Positions 1 through 5,250 of a stretch of DNA of 13,216 nucleotides are shown here, piece after piece; the stretch's first letter is position 1; every line of letters starts with the position of its first letter. The stretch is from NCBI GenBank assembly GCA_946061495.1, contig CAMGSV010000049.1, positions 1-13,216 of the forward strand, given 5' to 3'. The DNA is from an uncultured Spirochaetales bacterium. Lineage in GTDB: Bacteria; Spirochaetota; Spirochaetia; Treponematales; Treponemataceae. The notes beneath the pieces were generated by a model. That model ran no database searches and was not told the origin of the DNA. It saw nothing but the letters and a program-made list of their open reading frames with translations. Position numbers and translations under genes: made by a program.

Positions 1-85
1 AAGTAAAATAAATTTTTTTGAGAAAAATTCAGTAAAAAACAGAAATCACCCTACTTCAAAAGCCGTCAATAGGGAAAAAAAGTAG

Positions 86-102
86 TTGGCATGGTTTATG
101 CT
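86..102 (+). promoter_or_regulatory. candidate sigma-54 (-24/-12) promoter
   Basis: The stretch TTGGCATGGTTTATGCT matches the sigma-54 consensus YTGGCACGRNNNTTGCW with two mismatches (C to T in the -24 block and T to A in the -12 block). The invariant GG (88-89) and GC (100-101) are separated by exactly 10 bases, as the family requires. It sits about 35 bases before the start of the sigma-like gene. A sigma-70 reading is weaker: TTGGCA at 86-91 has no good -10 at 16-18 bases, although TTATAC at 102-107 after TGC could act as an extended -10. Motif match only; no enhancer site was identified. Confidence 0.4.
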
Positions 103-136
103 TATACTCTGTATCACATTTCTAGGAGAGTAGCGT

Positions 137-1021
137 ATGATACCTACAGTCAACAAGATTTATCTACAGTACCGTGCGAAGGAGCTCACACGGGATGAAA
201 CGGAATCTCTGCTTTTAGCAGAAATTTTTAAGTCGCCAAAGTATTATGGACTTACCAATCCCAACGAAGATGAGGTCAGCAGTTTCCTTCTCTGGATTCA
301 TCATCACATCCCAAGCATATTGGAAAAATACAATCCTGAAGAGAGTACCTTTCTTACCTACTTTACTACCGCCATTCGACTACGCTACCGCAGTTGGAGA
401 CGACAAGTGGTAAAGGAACGGCTGATACAAGAAATCCTGGATACCCACCATTATCAGGAGTCATTGGAAAATGAGGAGCATTTCCTTGAAGTAGCAGAAA
501 TTGAGCCAGTATACACCACCAATGGCAACCAAAAGCTGCAGCCACGGCACCCCTTGTCCACCAAACAAGTCACAACAATACTAGTACTTGCATTACGCTC
601 CATCCATTCCCTTTCCGATTCTATCATCAGCAAAATTCCCCCATTGACAGGGATTTCCCAGGATGAATTCCAAAGATGCCTCGAAAGAATTGAGGAACAC
701 ATTGAGAAGAAAAAAGAATTGCAGCAGCAGCTGGAAAGAAAAATTAATCGTACCTATATTTTTTACCAACAGCATAAGCAGGAGTTGGAGGCCCTCGATC
801 CATCCATGTCCCAATATCACATTGTTGCTCACCAATACAAGTACAAGCAAAAATTGTTGGAAAAATTACGGAACGACAGGAAAAACATCTGTTTTTATCC
901 TCCCAACAAGTTGATAGAAGAAATCTTGAATCTGCCCCACGGAAGTGTTCGACGGATCTTGCGCAATGCAGCCAAACACATTGCACAAATCAGAGAACTT
1001 CTTGACCTAGAAAACAAGTAA
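137..1021 (+). CDS. divergent sigma-70-like / putative DNA-binding regulatory protein
   Basis: A 294-residue protein that I cannot assign to a named family. Residues about 44-95 resemble sigma-70 region 2: a helix ending in ILEKYNPEESTFLTYFTTAI followed by the basic RLRYRSWRRQ, comparable to the 'kYdp..gsFl.Yl...ir.r...w.R' pattern of sigma factors. Residues about 255-289 (YPPNKLIEEILNLPHGSVRR and the following helix) look like a region 4 helix-turn-helix. The middle (140-250) is helical and charged, with a likely coiled coil near 176-215. An AGGAGAG ribosome-binding site at 124-130 supports the ATG. rdgB follows after 16 bases, so the two are probably co-transcribed. Its role may be in transcription initiation or DNA binding; this is inferred from local resemblance only, and a helical protein of another kind is possible. 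The gene is visibly AT-richer than the SMC end of the window. Confidence 0.85.
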   Translation: MIPTVNKIYLQYRAKELTRDETESLLLAEIFKSPKYYGLTNPNEDEVSSFLLWIHHHIPSILEKYNPEESTFLTYFTTAIRLRYRSWRRQVVKERLIQEILDTHHYQESLENEEHFLEVAEIEPVYTTNGNQKLQPRHPLSTKQVTTILVLALRSIHSLSDSIISKIPPLTGISQDEFQRCLERIEEHIEKKKELQQQLERKINRTYIFYQQHKQELEALDPSMSQYHIVAHQYKYKQKLLEKLRNDRKNICFYPPNKLIEEILNLPHGSVRRILRNAAKHIAQIRELLDLENK

Positions 1022-1037
1022 ATGTTAGGATGCTCCC

Positions 1038-1697
1038 ATGAAAATATATTTTGCCTCAGGCAATCTCCACAAGAAACAGGAGATGTCTGCCCTCTTTCCC
1101 GAATTTGACCTTGTCATTCCTTCAGAGGAAGGTATTTCCTTCAATCCAGAAGAGACAGGAAAAACCTTTCTAGAAAATAGCATCATCAAGGCTCAGGAAT
1201 TGTGGAACCTTGTGCATCAGCCAGTCATTGCTGACGACTCTGGCATCTGCGTGGATATACTGAATGGTGTACCAGGAATCTATTCTGCCCGTTATGCGGG
1301 CAAGGATTTCCACCACGGACGGAATGACGGAACAAAGCCAAGCCAAGAGGAGCAGAACCGCCTGCTTCTGGAGGAAACCGACCTGGCCATGACCGATTAC
1401 AGCGCAAAAGCAATGCCGCTGCCAGAAAACCCTCGCAGCTGTCGCTATGTTTGTGCCATGGTGCTCTATCTGGGACCAGACCGATTCTATTCCGCCCAAG
1501 AAACCATGGAGGGAAGCCTCATCCAAAGCCTCGACCTCTCCCGTGGAACCGGTGGATTTGGCTACGACCCCATCGTCATACTGGCAGGAACAGATAGAAC
1601 CATTGCCCAGCTGTCGGCCCAGGAAAAGAACAGCCTGTCCCACCGAGGCAAGGCAGCCGCAGGAATCCGTCAAATTCTTCTCCAACTAGCCAAATAA
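1038..1697 (+). CDS. rdgB: RdgB/HAM1 family non-canonical purine NTP pyrophosphatase
   Basis: Hydrolyses dITP, dXTP, ITP and XTP to the monophosphate plus pyrophosphate, so that deaminated purines are not built into nucleic acid; cytosolic. The family motifs are present in order: SGNLHKKQEM near residue 7 (the S/T-x-N-x-x-K substrate loop), FLENSIIKA near 44, ADDSGICVDILNGVPGIYSA near 65 (metal and base binding), GGFGYDPI near 170 and SHRGKAA near 200. At 219 residues it is about 20 longer than the E. coli enzyme. The extra length falls around residues 90-118, between the YAG motif and the central strand. The ATG at 1038 places the first motif at the usual distance from the N-terminus, with a weak AGGA upstream. 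It lies 16 bases after the sigma-like gene and ends 3 bases from a convergent methyltransferase gene. Confidence 0.95.
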   Translation: MKIYFASGNLHKKQEMSALFPEFDLVIPSEEGISFNPEETGKTFLENSIIKAQELWNLVHQPVIADDSGICVDILNGVPGIYSARYAGKDFHHGRNDGTKPSQEEQNRLLLEETDLAMTDYSAKAMPLPENPRSCRYVCAMVLYLGPDRFYSAQETMEGSLIQSLDLSRGTGGFGYDPIVILAGTDRTIAQLSAQEKNSLSHRGKAAAGIRQILLQLAK

Positions 1698-1700
1698 GTC

Positions 1701-2510
1701 TCAGGCATCTCCCTGCTTTCTAAACAGAAAGATTCTGGGAGATGCCTTGCCCAAATACTCCAGTCCACTGGCAGATCCACAGGCAGTCATAGCCTTCTCC
1801 GTATAGAATGAAACGTGGGTCAAATCGTCCTTGTACCACCAGCCCTTGAAACCCTCCGGTATGTTCATGGGATCTGGAATGGGCAAAGTGCCAACTGCCA
1901 CGTAGCCACCCTCAGCACAGCAGGCGGCCAAACCATCAAAGCCCTCCTGAGGATCCTCAAAATGCTCTGCCACCTCAAGGCAAAGCACCAACGATGCTTT
2001 TCTCCCTGCAAGGGATTTTTTTGGGGCAAAAAATGGATCCCACCCTAAAATACAATCTGATTCTGGTAATGGAGGAAGCTTCACTGCCAACAGGTCCACC
2101 AGCTGCTCCAAGGAAACAACCTGTTGAAAATCCACACTACCTGAGCCTTCAATCTTCCCCCCTTCTCCCCCACTCCGCTGCCTGGCAGACACCTTCTGCA
2201 TCAACTGAACCAAGGCGGGATTCGGTCCACAGCCATAATCCAGCACAAGCTGTGGAGAATAGCTTGGCAGGAAAGAAAAGCAATCCCGCAGGAAGGTGGC
2301 AAGAAAAAGGGCATACCCCAAATCCTCCAAAACATTGTGATGGCACCCATATCTATCCCGCTGCTGGGCCTGTGAAAGGAAACAGTTACTGGATAATGAT
2401 ATAGCATTGCATTTTCTGCACATAAAATATTCGAGGGATTTTTTTTTCGTCACAATAGGAAATGAAAACAGATTGTTTTCTCCACAAAATTTACATCTGG
2501 AAAAAAGCAT
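1701..2510 (-). CDS. zinc-ribbon class I SAM-dependent methyltransferase
   Basis: A 269-residue protein. It opens with a zinc-ribbon-like segment: CKFC at 6-9 and CRKC at 31-34. A Rossmann methyltransferase domain follows: LVLDYGCGPNPAL near 88-100 is the SAM-binding motif I, GWDPFF near 155 fits the acidic strand-2 end, and LCLEVAEHFEDP near 180 is the motif typical of Methyltransf_11/23-type proteins. DLTHVSFYTEKAM near 230 matches the 'H-x-S-x-F/Y' segment of these enzymes. A Gly/Ser-rich stretch near 107-125 looks like a loop insertion. The substrate cannot be deduced; small-molecule, sugar or protein methylation are all possible. It is encoded alone, convergent with rdgB and divergent from flagellin. 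The ATG at 2510 is needed to keep the first Cys pair, but the only GAGGA upstream is about 16 bases away, an unusual distance. Confidence 0.88.
   Translation of the reverse strand: MLFSRCKFCGENNLFSFPIVTKKKSLEYFMCRKCNAISLSSNCFLSQAQQRDRYGCHHNVLEDLGYALFLATFLRDCFSFLPSYSPQLVLDYGCGPNPALVQLMQKVSARQRSGGEGGKIEGSGSVDFQQVVSLEQLVDLLAVKLPPLPESDCILGWDPFFAPKKSLAGRKASLVLCLEVAEHFEDPQEGFDGLAACCAEGGYVAVGTLPIPDPMNIPEGFKGWWYKDDLTHVSFYTEKAMTACGSASGLEYLGKASPRIFLFRKQGDA
1703..1747. terminator. long hairpin at convergent gene ends
   Basis: AGGCATCTCCC (1703-1713) pairs perfectly with GGGAGATGCCT (1737-1747). Inside it CTTTCT (1716-1721) pairs with AGAAAG (1726-1731) around an AAAC loop. No T-run follows on either strand, so it is not a classic intrinsic terminator. 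It lies just after the rdgB stop and within the last codons of the methyltransferase gene. It may protect 3' ends or slow polymerase from both directions; this role is inferred. Confidence 0.55.
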
Positions 2511-2515
2511 ATAAA

Positions 2516-2544
2516 ACTATAATTTATCCTCAAGAAAAATACAA
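2516..2544 (-). promoter_or_regulatory. candidate sigma-70 promoter of the methyltransferase gene
   Basis: Read on the minus strand, TTGTAT (2539-2544, 4 of 6 to consensus) and TATAGT (2516-2521, 5 of 6) are separated by 17 bases. The -10 box ends only 5 bases before the ATG at 2510, so the transcript would start at or next to the start codon and be leaderless. It overlaps the sigma-28-like promoter that points towards flagellin. Confidence 0.4.
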
Positions 2545-2557
2545 TTGCCACCGATAA
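2531..2557 (+). promoter_or_regulatory. candidate sigma-28 (FliA) flagellar promoter
   Basis: CAAG at 2531-2534, a 15-base gap, then ACCGATAA at 2550-2557. The -10 element matches the FliA consensus GCCGATAA at 7 of 8 positions. The -35 is only 2 of 4 to TAAA, but the spacing is exact. It lies about 150 bases before the first flagellin gene, leaving a long leader. Spirochaete flagellin genes are known to use sigma-28 promoters. Confidence 0.55.
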
Positions 2558-2621
2558 AAATAATGAAAAGTTGTGTGGGTGGACAGCTTCGTTGAAGGAT
2601 CCTACCATACATTTTCACCGT

Positions 2622-2656
2622 AAGTTATCACTAATGTAGCCTTGTAGTGTAAACTT
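2622..2656 (+). promoter_or_regulatory. imperfect hairpin in first flagellin leader
   Basis: AAGTTATCACTA (2622-2633) pairs with TAGTGTAAACTT (2645-2656) at 10 of 12 positions, around an 11-base loop. It stands 4 bases before the GGGAA-loop hairpin. It may stack on that element or shield the transcript end; a function is not shown. Confidence 0.35.
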
Positions 2657-2660
2657 GCAA

Positions 2661-2682
2661 CGGACAGCAGGGAAGTTGTCCG
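2661..2682 (+). promoter_or_regulatory. GGGAA-loop hairpin, candidate CsrA site, first flagellin
   Basis: CGGACAGC (2661-2668) pairs with GTTGTCCG (2675-2682), 8 pairs including one G-U, presenting the loop AGGGAA. A GGA in a hairpin loop is the hallmark of CsrA/RsmA binding sites. The last loop base is 33 nt from the start codon at 2707. A second GGA lies in the ribosome-binding segment ATGGAGG (2694-2700), so a CsrA dimer could bridge both and block translation. The matching element before the second flagellin gene supports selection for this structure. Confidence 0.6.
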
Positions 2683-2706
2683 AACACAATTCCATGGAGG
2701 AAAAAT

Positions 2707-3567
2707 ATGGTTATCAACCACAACATGTCAGCTATGTATTCCAACCGCCAGCTTGGTGTAACAGGCGTAAGCGTACGGAAGGACATTGAGAAGCTCTCAT
2801 CCGGAATGAAGATCAACCGGGCAGGCGACGATGCATCAGGACTTGCTGTATCTGAGAAGATGCGCAGTCAGATCCGCGGTTTGAACCAGGCATCACGGAA
2901 CGCATCCAATGGTATCAGCTTCATCCAGGCAACCGAAGGTTACCTGCAGGAGACCACCGATATCATGCAGCGCATCCGCGAGCTGGCTGTTCAGTCATCC
3001 AACGGAATCTACACTGCTGAAGATCGTATGCAGATTCAGGTTGAAATCTCACAGCTGGTTGCAGAAGTTGACCGCATCGCCAGTTCCGCACAGTTCAACG
3101 GATTGAACATGCTCACTGGTCGTTATGCAAAGCAAACAGGCGAAAACTCTGTAACAGGTTCTATGTGGCTCCATATCGGTGCCAACATGGACCAGCGCAT
3201 GGAAGTTTACATCGGTACAATGACCGCTGTAGCTCTGGGCGTTCGCGAACTGGGCGACGAGACAATCATTAGCTTGGCATCACCGGCTGAGGCCAATCGT
3301 GCAATCGGTACTATCGACGAAGCTCTGAAGAAGATCAACAAGCAGCGTGCTGACTTGGGTGGATATCAGAATCGTCTGGAGCATGCAGTTAAGGGCATCG
3401 ACATTGCCGCTGAGAACCTGCAGGCCGCTGAGTCACGCATCCGTGACACAGACATGGCAGCTCAGATGGTTGAGTACACCAAGAACCAGGTCTTGACACA
3501 GGCTGGAACTGCAATGCTGGCTCAGGCCAACACACAGTCCCAGAACGTTCTGACACTCCTCAGATAA
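2707..3567 (+). CDS. flaB: class B flagellin, periplasmic flagellar core protein (first copy)
   Basis: A 286-residue flagellin that polymerises into the core of the periplasmic flagellar filament after export by the flagellar type III system. The D0/D1 N-terminal domain (about 1-140) shows MVINHNMSAM, IEKLSSGMKINRAGDDASGL and QRIRELAVQSSNG. The C-terminal D1/D0 domain (about 195-286) shows ADLGGYQNRLEHAV, AAENLQAAESRIRDTDMAA and a hydrophobic end QSQNVLTLLR. There is no D2/D3 region, as is usual in spirochaetes, and no signal peptide, as expected for type III export. GGAGG at 2696-2700 sets the start. Codon choice (AAC, CGC/CGT, CTG, GGT) differs from the preceding genes and fits very high expression. 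A paralogue follows at 3903. It could correspond to FlaB1 of other treponemes, but I cannot number it from sequence alone. Confidence 0.97.
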   Translation: MVINHNMSAMYSNRQLGVTGVSVRKDIEKLSSGMKINRAGDDASGLAVSEKMRSQIRGLNQASRNASNGISFIQATEGYLQETTDIMQRIRELAVQSSNGIYTAEDRMQIQVEISQLVAEVDRIASSAQFNGLNMLTGRYAKQTGENSVTGSMWLHIGANMDQRMEVYIGTMTAVALGVRELGDETIISLASPAEANRAIGTIDEALKKINKQRADLGGYQNRLEHAVKGIDIAAENLQAAESRIRDTDMAAQMVEYTKNQVLTQAGTAMLAQANTQSQNVLTLLR

Positions 3568-3582
3568 GGGTCATAGTATTAA

Positions 3583-3617
3583 CCGGAAATAGTGCGGATT
3601 TCCTGCACTATTTCCGG
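3583..3617 (+). terminator. terminator-like hairpin after first flagellin
   Basis: CCGGAAATAGTGC (3583-3595) and GCACTATTTCCGG (3605-3617) form a perfect 13-base-pair stem with a 9-base loop, 15 bases after the flagellin stop. The T-rich run does not follow directly; a broken T-rich segment and TTTTTTTT come 14-34 bases later. It probably ends or protects the flagellin mRNA, possibly leakily. Confidence 0.65.
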
Positions 3618-3651
3618 GTGTTTGCATTATTTAAAAAAAGTTTTTTTTCTC

Positions 3652-3680
3652 TTTACAACTCTTCCATTTCCTAGTATAAT
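3652..3680 (+). promoter_or_regulatory. strong sigma-70 promoter of second flagellin
   Basis: TTTACA (3652-3657), a spacer of exactly 17 bases, and a perfect TATAAT (3675-3680). The start point would be near 3687, giving a leader of about 215 nt before the second flagellin gene. It is the best housekeeping promoter in the window, preceded by an A-run/T-run (3633-3649) that could act as an UP-like or bent element. Confidence 0.7.
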
Positions 3681-3751
3681 GATAAAAGATTTAGGTATGA
3701 ATTTAGACATACTGATTGATCTTTGACAAATACTTTCCATGTTGTCTGTGA

Positions 3752-3794
3752 CAGCATGAACAGACATAGTCTCAGACCGTGTCTATTTATGCTG
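3752..3794 (+). promoter_or_regulatory. long hairpin in second flagellin leader
   Basis: CAGCATGAA (3752-3760) pairs with TTTATGCTG (3786-3794). After one C-A mismatch, AGACAT (3762-3767) pairs with GTGTCT (3779-3784). This makes about 15 pairs, two of them G-U, around an 11-base loop. The 335-base gap between the flagellin genes otherwise holds only the upstream terminator, the sigma-70 promoter and the GGGAA hairpin. The element may stabilise the mRNA or act as a regulatory RNA structure; no known riboswitch was recognised. Confidence 0.45.
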
Positions 3795-3857
3795 ATGGGT
3801 CTAAAACAGTAGCGGAAGGCGCAACTCCCTGCTGGCCACATAGGCATAAGAATAAAT

Positions 3858-3878
3858 TGAGGACAGGGAATGTTCTCA
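3858..3878 (+). promoter_or_regulatory. GGGAA-loop hairpin, candidate CsrA site, second flagellin
   Basis: TGAGGACA (3858-3865) pairs with TGTTCTCA (3871-3878), 8 pairs including one G-U, around the loop GGGAA. ACAGGGAATGT in it is one inserted base away from the CsrA SELEX consensus RUACARGGAUGU. The loop ends 33 nt before the start at 3903, the same distance as in the first flagellin leader. ATGGAGG at 3890-3896 provides the second GGA at the ribosome-binding site. The stems differ in sequence from the first leader while loop and spacing agree, which argues for conserved function. Confidence 0.65.
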
Positions 3879-3902
3879 CGTATTATCACATGGAGGGTAA
3901 AC

Positions 3903-4757
3903 ATGATTATTAATCACAACATGAGTTCTATGTACGCCAATCGTACACTGGGTGTTTCAAATGCACAGATTCAGGGCAACATAGAGAAACTCAGTTCTGG
4001 TCAGCGCATAAATAGAGCTGGCGATGATGCTTCAGGATTGGCTGTATCCGAGAAGATGCGGTCACAGATTCGTGGTCTGAATCAAGCTGAAAGAAATATC
4101 CAGAATGGTGTTTCCTTCATCCAGACTACAGAAGGTTATCTCCAGGAGACCACCGACATTCTGCAGCGCATTCGTGAGCTCGCAGTACAGTCTGCAAACG
4201 GCATCTACACAGATGAAGACCGCATGCAGATTCAGGTTGAGGTTTCCCAGCTCATTTCTGAAGTGGATCGCATCGCAAGTCAGGCACAGTTCAACGGAAT
4301 GAACATGCTTACCGGTGCCTTCGCAACAGATTCAGCATCAAACCGCATCATGCAGTTGCAGATTGGCGCAAACATGGACCAGAATGCACGTGTGTACATC
4401 GGTACCATGACCGCTCAGGCACTTGGCCTAGTTGGTGCTCAGGGTTCAGACGAGAGTATCGCTATCAACACCCCCGAGTCAGCTAACGTGGCTATTGGTT
4501 CTGTAGATGCCGCCCTGAAGGCCGTTTCAAGACAGCGCGCCGACTTGGGAGCTTATCAGAATCGCTTTGAGATGGCAGCAAATGGTGTTGCAATTGCAGC
4601 CGAAAACCTGCAGGCAGCTGAGTCTCGCATCCGCGATACCGACATGGCTGCTGAGATGGTAGAGTACACCAAGAACCAGATCCTGACACAGGCAGGAACT
4701 GCAATGCTGGCTCAGGCTAACGTACAGTCACAGAACGTACTGGCACTGTTGAGCTAA
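3903..4757 (+). CDS. flaB: class B flagellin, periplasmic flagellar core protein (second copy)
   Basis: A 284-residue paralogue of the flagellin at 2707, with the same two-domain core layout: MIINHNMSSMYANRTLGVSN, IEKLSSGQRINRAGDDASGL and QRIRELAVQSANG at the N-terminal side, then RADLGAYQNRFEMA, AAENLQAAESRIRDTDMAA and QSQNVLALLS at the C-terminus. The copies differ most around residues 138-200. The ATG at 3903 is chosen over an in-frame ATG at 3870. It has GGAGGG at 3892-3897, it aligns with the first copy, and the upstream ATG lies in the leader hairpin and would add 11 residues foreign to the family. It has its own sigma-70 promoter and a downstream terminator before flaG. It would co-assemble with other FlaB subunits in the filament core. 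Codon usage again suggests high expression. Confidence 0.97.
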   Translation: MIINHNMSSMYANRTLGVSNAQIQGNIEKLSSGQRINRAGDDASGLAVSEKMRSQIRGLNQAERNIQNGVSFIQTTEGYLQETTDILQRIRELAVQSANGIYTDEDRMQIQVEVSQLISEVDRIASQAQFNGMNMLTGAFATDSASNRIMQLQIGANMDQNARVYIGTMTAQALGLVGAQGSDESIAINTPESANVAIGSVDAALKAVSRQRADLGAYQNRFEMAANGVAIAAENLQAAESRIRDTDMAAEMVEYTKNQILTQAGTAMLAQANVQSQNVLALLS

Positions 4758-4807
4758 ACGAATCTTCATCAAAGAGATATCTGGATGTCATCTTTTTGGT
4801 GAGAACG

Positions 4808-4843
4808 AACCAGGAGAGGTGCGCCCCTCTCCTGGTTTTATTT
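4808..4843 (+). terminator. rho-independent terminator between flagellin and flaG
   Basis: AACCAGGAGAGG (4808-4819) and CCTCTCCTGGTT (4826-4837) form a 12-base-pair stem with a 6-base loop, followed by TTTTATTT. The flaG ribosome-binding site AGGAGGA starts at the very next base (4844), so there is no room for a promoter after it. A weaker hairpin (AAAGA at 4771-4775 with TCTTT at 4791-4795, then TT) stands before it. Confidence 0.9.
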
Positions 4844-4854
4844 AGGAGGAGCCC

Positions 4855-5223
4855 ATGACTGGAATTCAATCAATTGGGCGGAATTTGGCAATGGATGGCC
4901 AGCCTTACTACTCACCGCAATCTACACTCACTGGTAGTAGTCGACAGGTTCGTATTCCTGTCAGTGAAATTCCAGACGTGGCTGCTACCCTTGCCGATAA
5001 TCTCGCCAAAGCTCAAAATGATGTGCAACAGCTACAAAGAGTTGCTGATAGCATAGGAAAGAAGATTCGCTTCAATGTCAATGAAGAACTTGGACAAGTT
5101 GTCGTCAAGATTGTCGATCCTTCAACCGATAAGGTATTAAGGGAGATACCGTCTGAGGATATGCAACAACTCCGGATCACAATCAGGCACACTATAGGGC
5201 TGCTGGTTGACGAGGTAGTTTAA
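4855..5223 (+). CDS. flaG: FlaG family flagellar protein
   Basis: A 122-residue protein with the FlaG core at about 81-122. IRFNVNEELGQVVVKIVDPS, then TDKVLREIPSEDMQQL, match the family pattern 'lrF.vdee.g..vVkvvD..T.evIReIP.ee'. The first 60 residues are polar and probably flexible, and 45-68 is helical. FlaG is linked to filament length control and is commonly encoded next to flagellin and fliD. AGGAGGA at 4844-4850 gives a strong translation start despite the terminator immediately before it. fliD begins 27 bases later. Confidence 0.9.
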   Translation: MTGIQSIGRNLAMDGQPYYSPQSTLTGSSRQVRIPVSEIPDVAATLADNLAKAQNDVQQLQRVADSIGKKIRFNVNEELGQVVVKIVDPSTDKVLREIPSEDMQQLRITIRHTIGLLVDEVV

Positions 5224-5250
5224 AGGCATTTCTGCAGACATAGGTGAGCA

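Noticed and set aside
1994..2404. Plus-strand open frame of 136 codons opposite the methyltransferase
   Set aside because: Low-complexity product with no motif; the minus-strand frame contains the zinc-ribbon and SAM motifs.
3723..3751. Perfect TTGACA at 3723-3728 as a second -35 box
   Set aside because: The bases 16-18 downstream (around CTGTGA) do not resemble a -10 box, while the site at 3652-3680 is nearly ideal.
3870..3902. In-frame upstream ATG that would lengthen the second flagellin by 11 residues
   Set aside because: It lies in the GGGAA hairpin, has no proper ribosome-binding site, and adds residues unlike any flagellin. The ATG at 3903 has GGAGGG and aligns with the first copy.
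2707..4757. The two similar flagellin genes as a mobile or recombination-generated repeat
   Set aside because: They have diverged throughout at third positions and in the middle region, and have separate promoters and terminators. This is an old paralogous pair, not a recent repeat.
4771..4798. Hairpin AAAGA/TCTTT with following T's as a first terminator
   Set aside because: The stem is short, with a bulge and a G-U pair; the 12-bp hairpin at 4808 is clearly the functional terminator.
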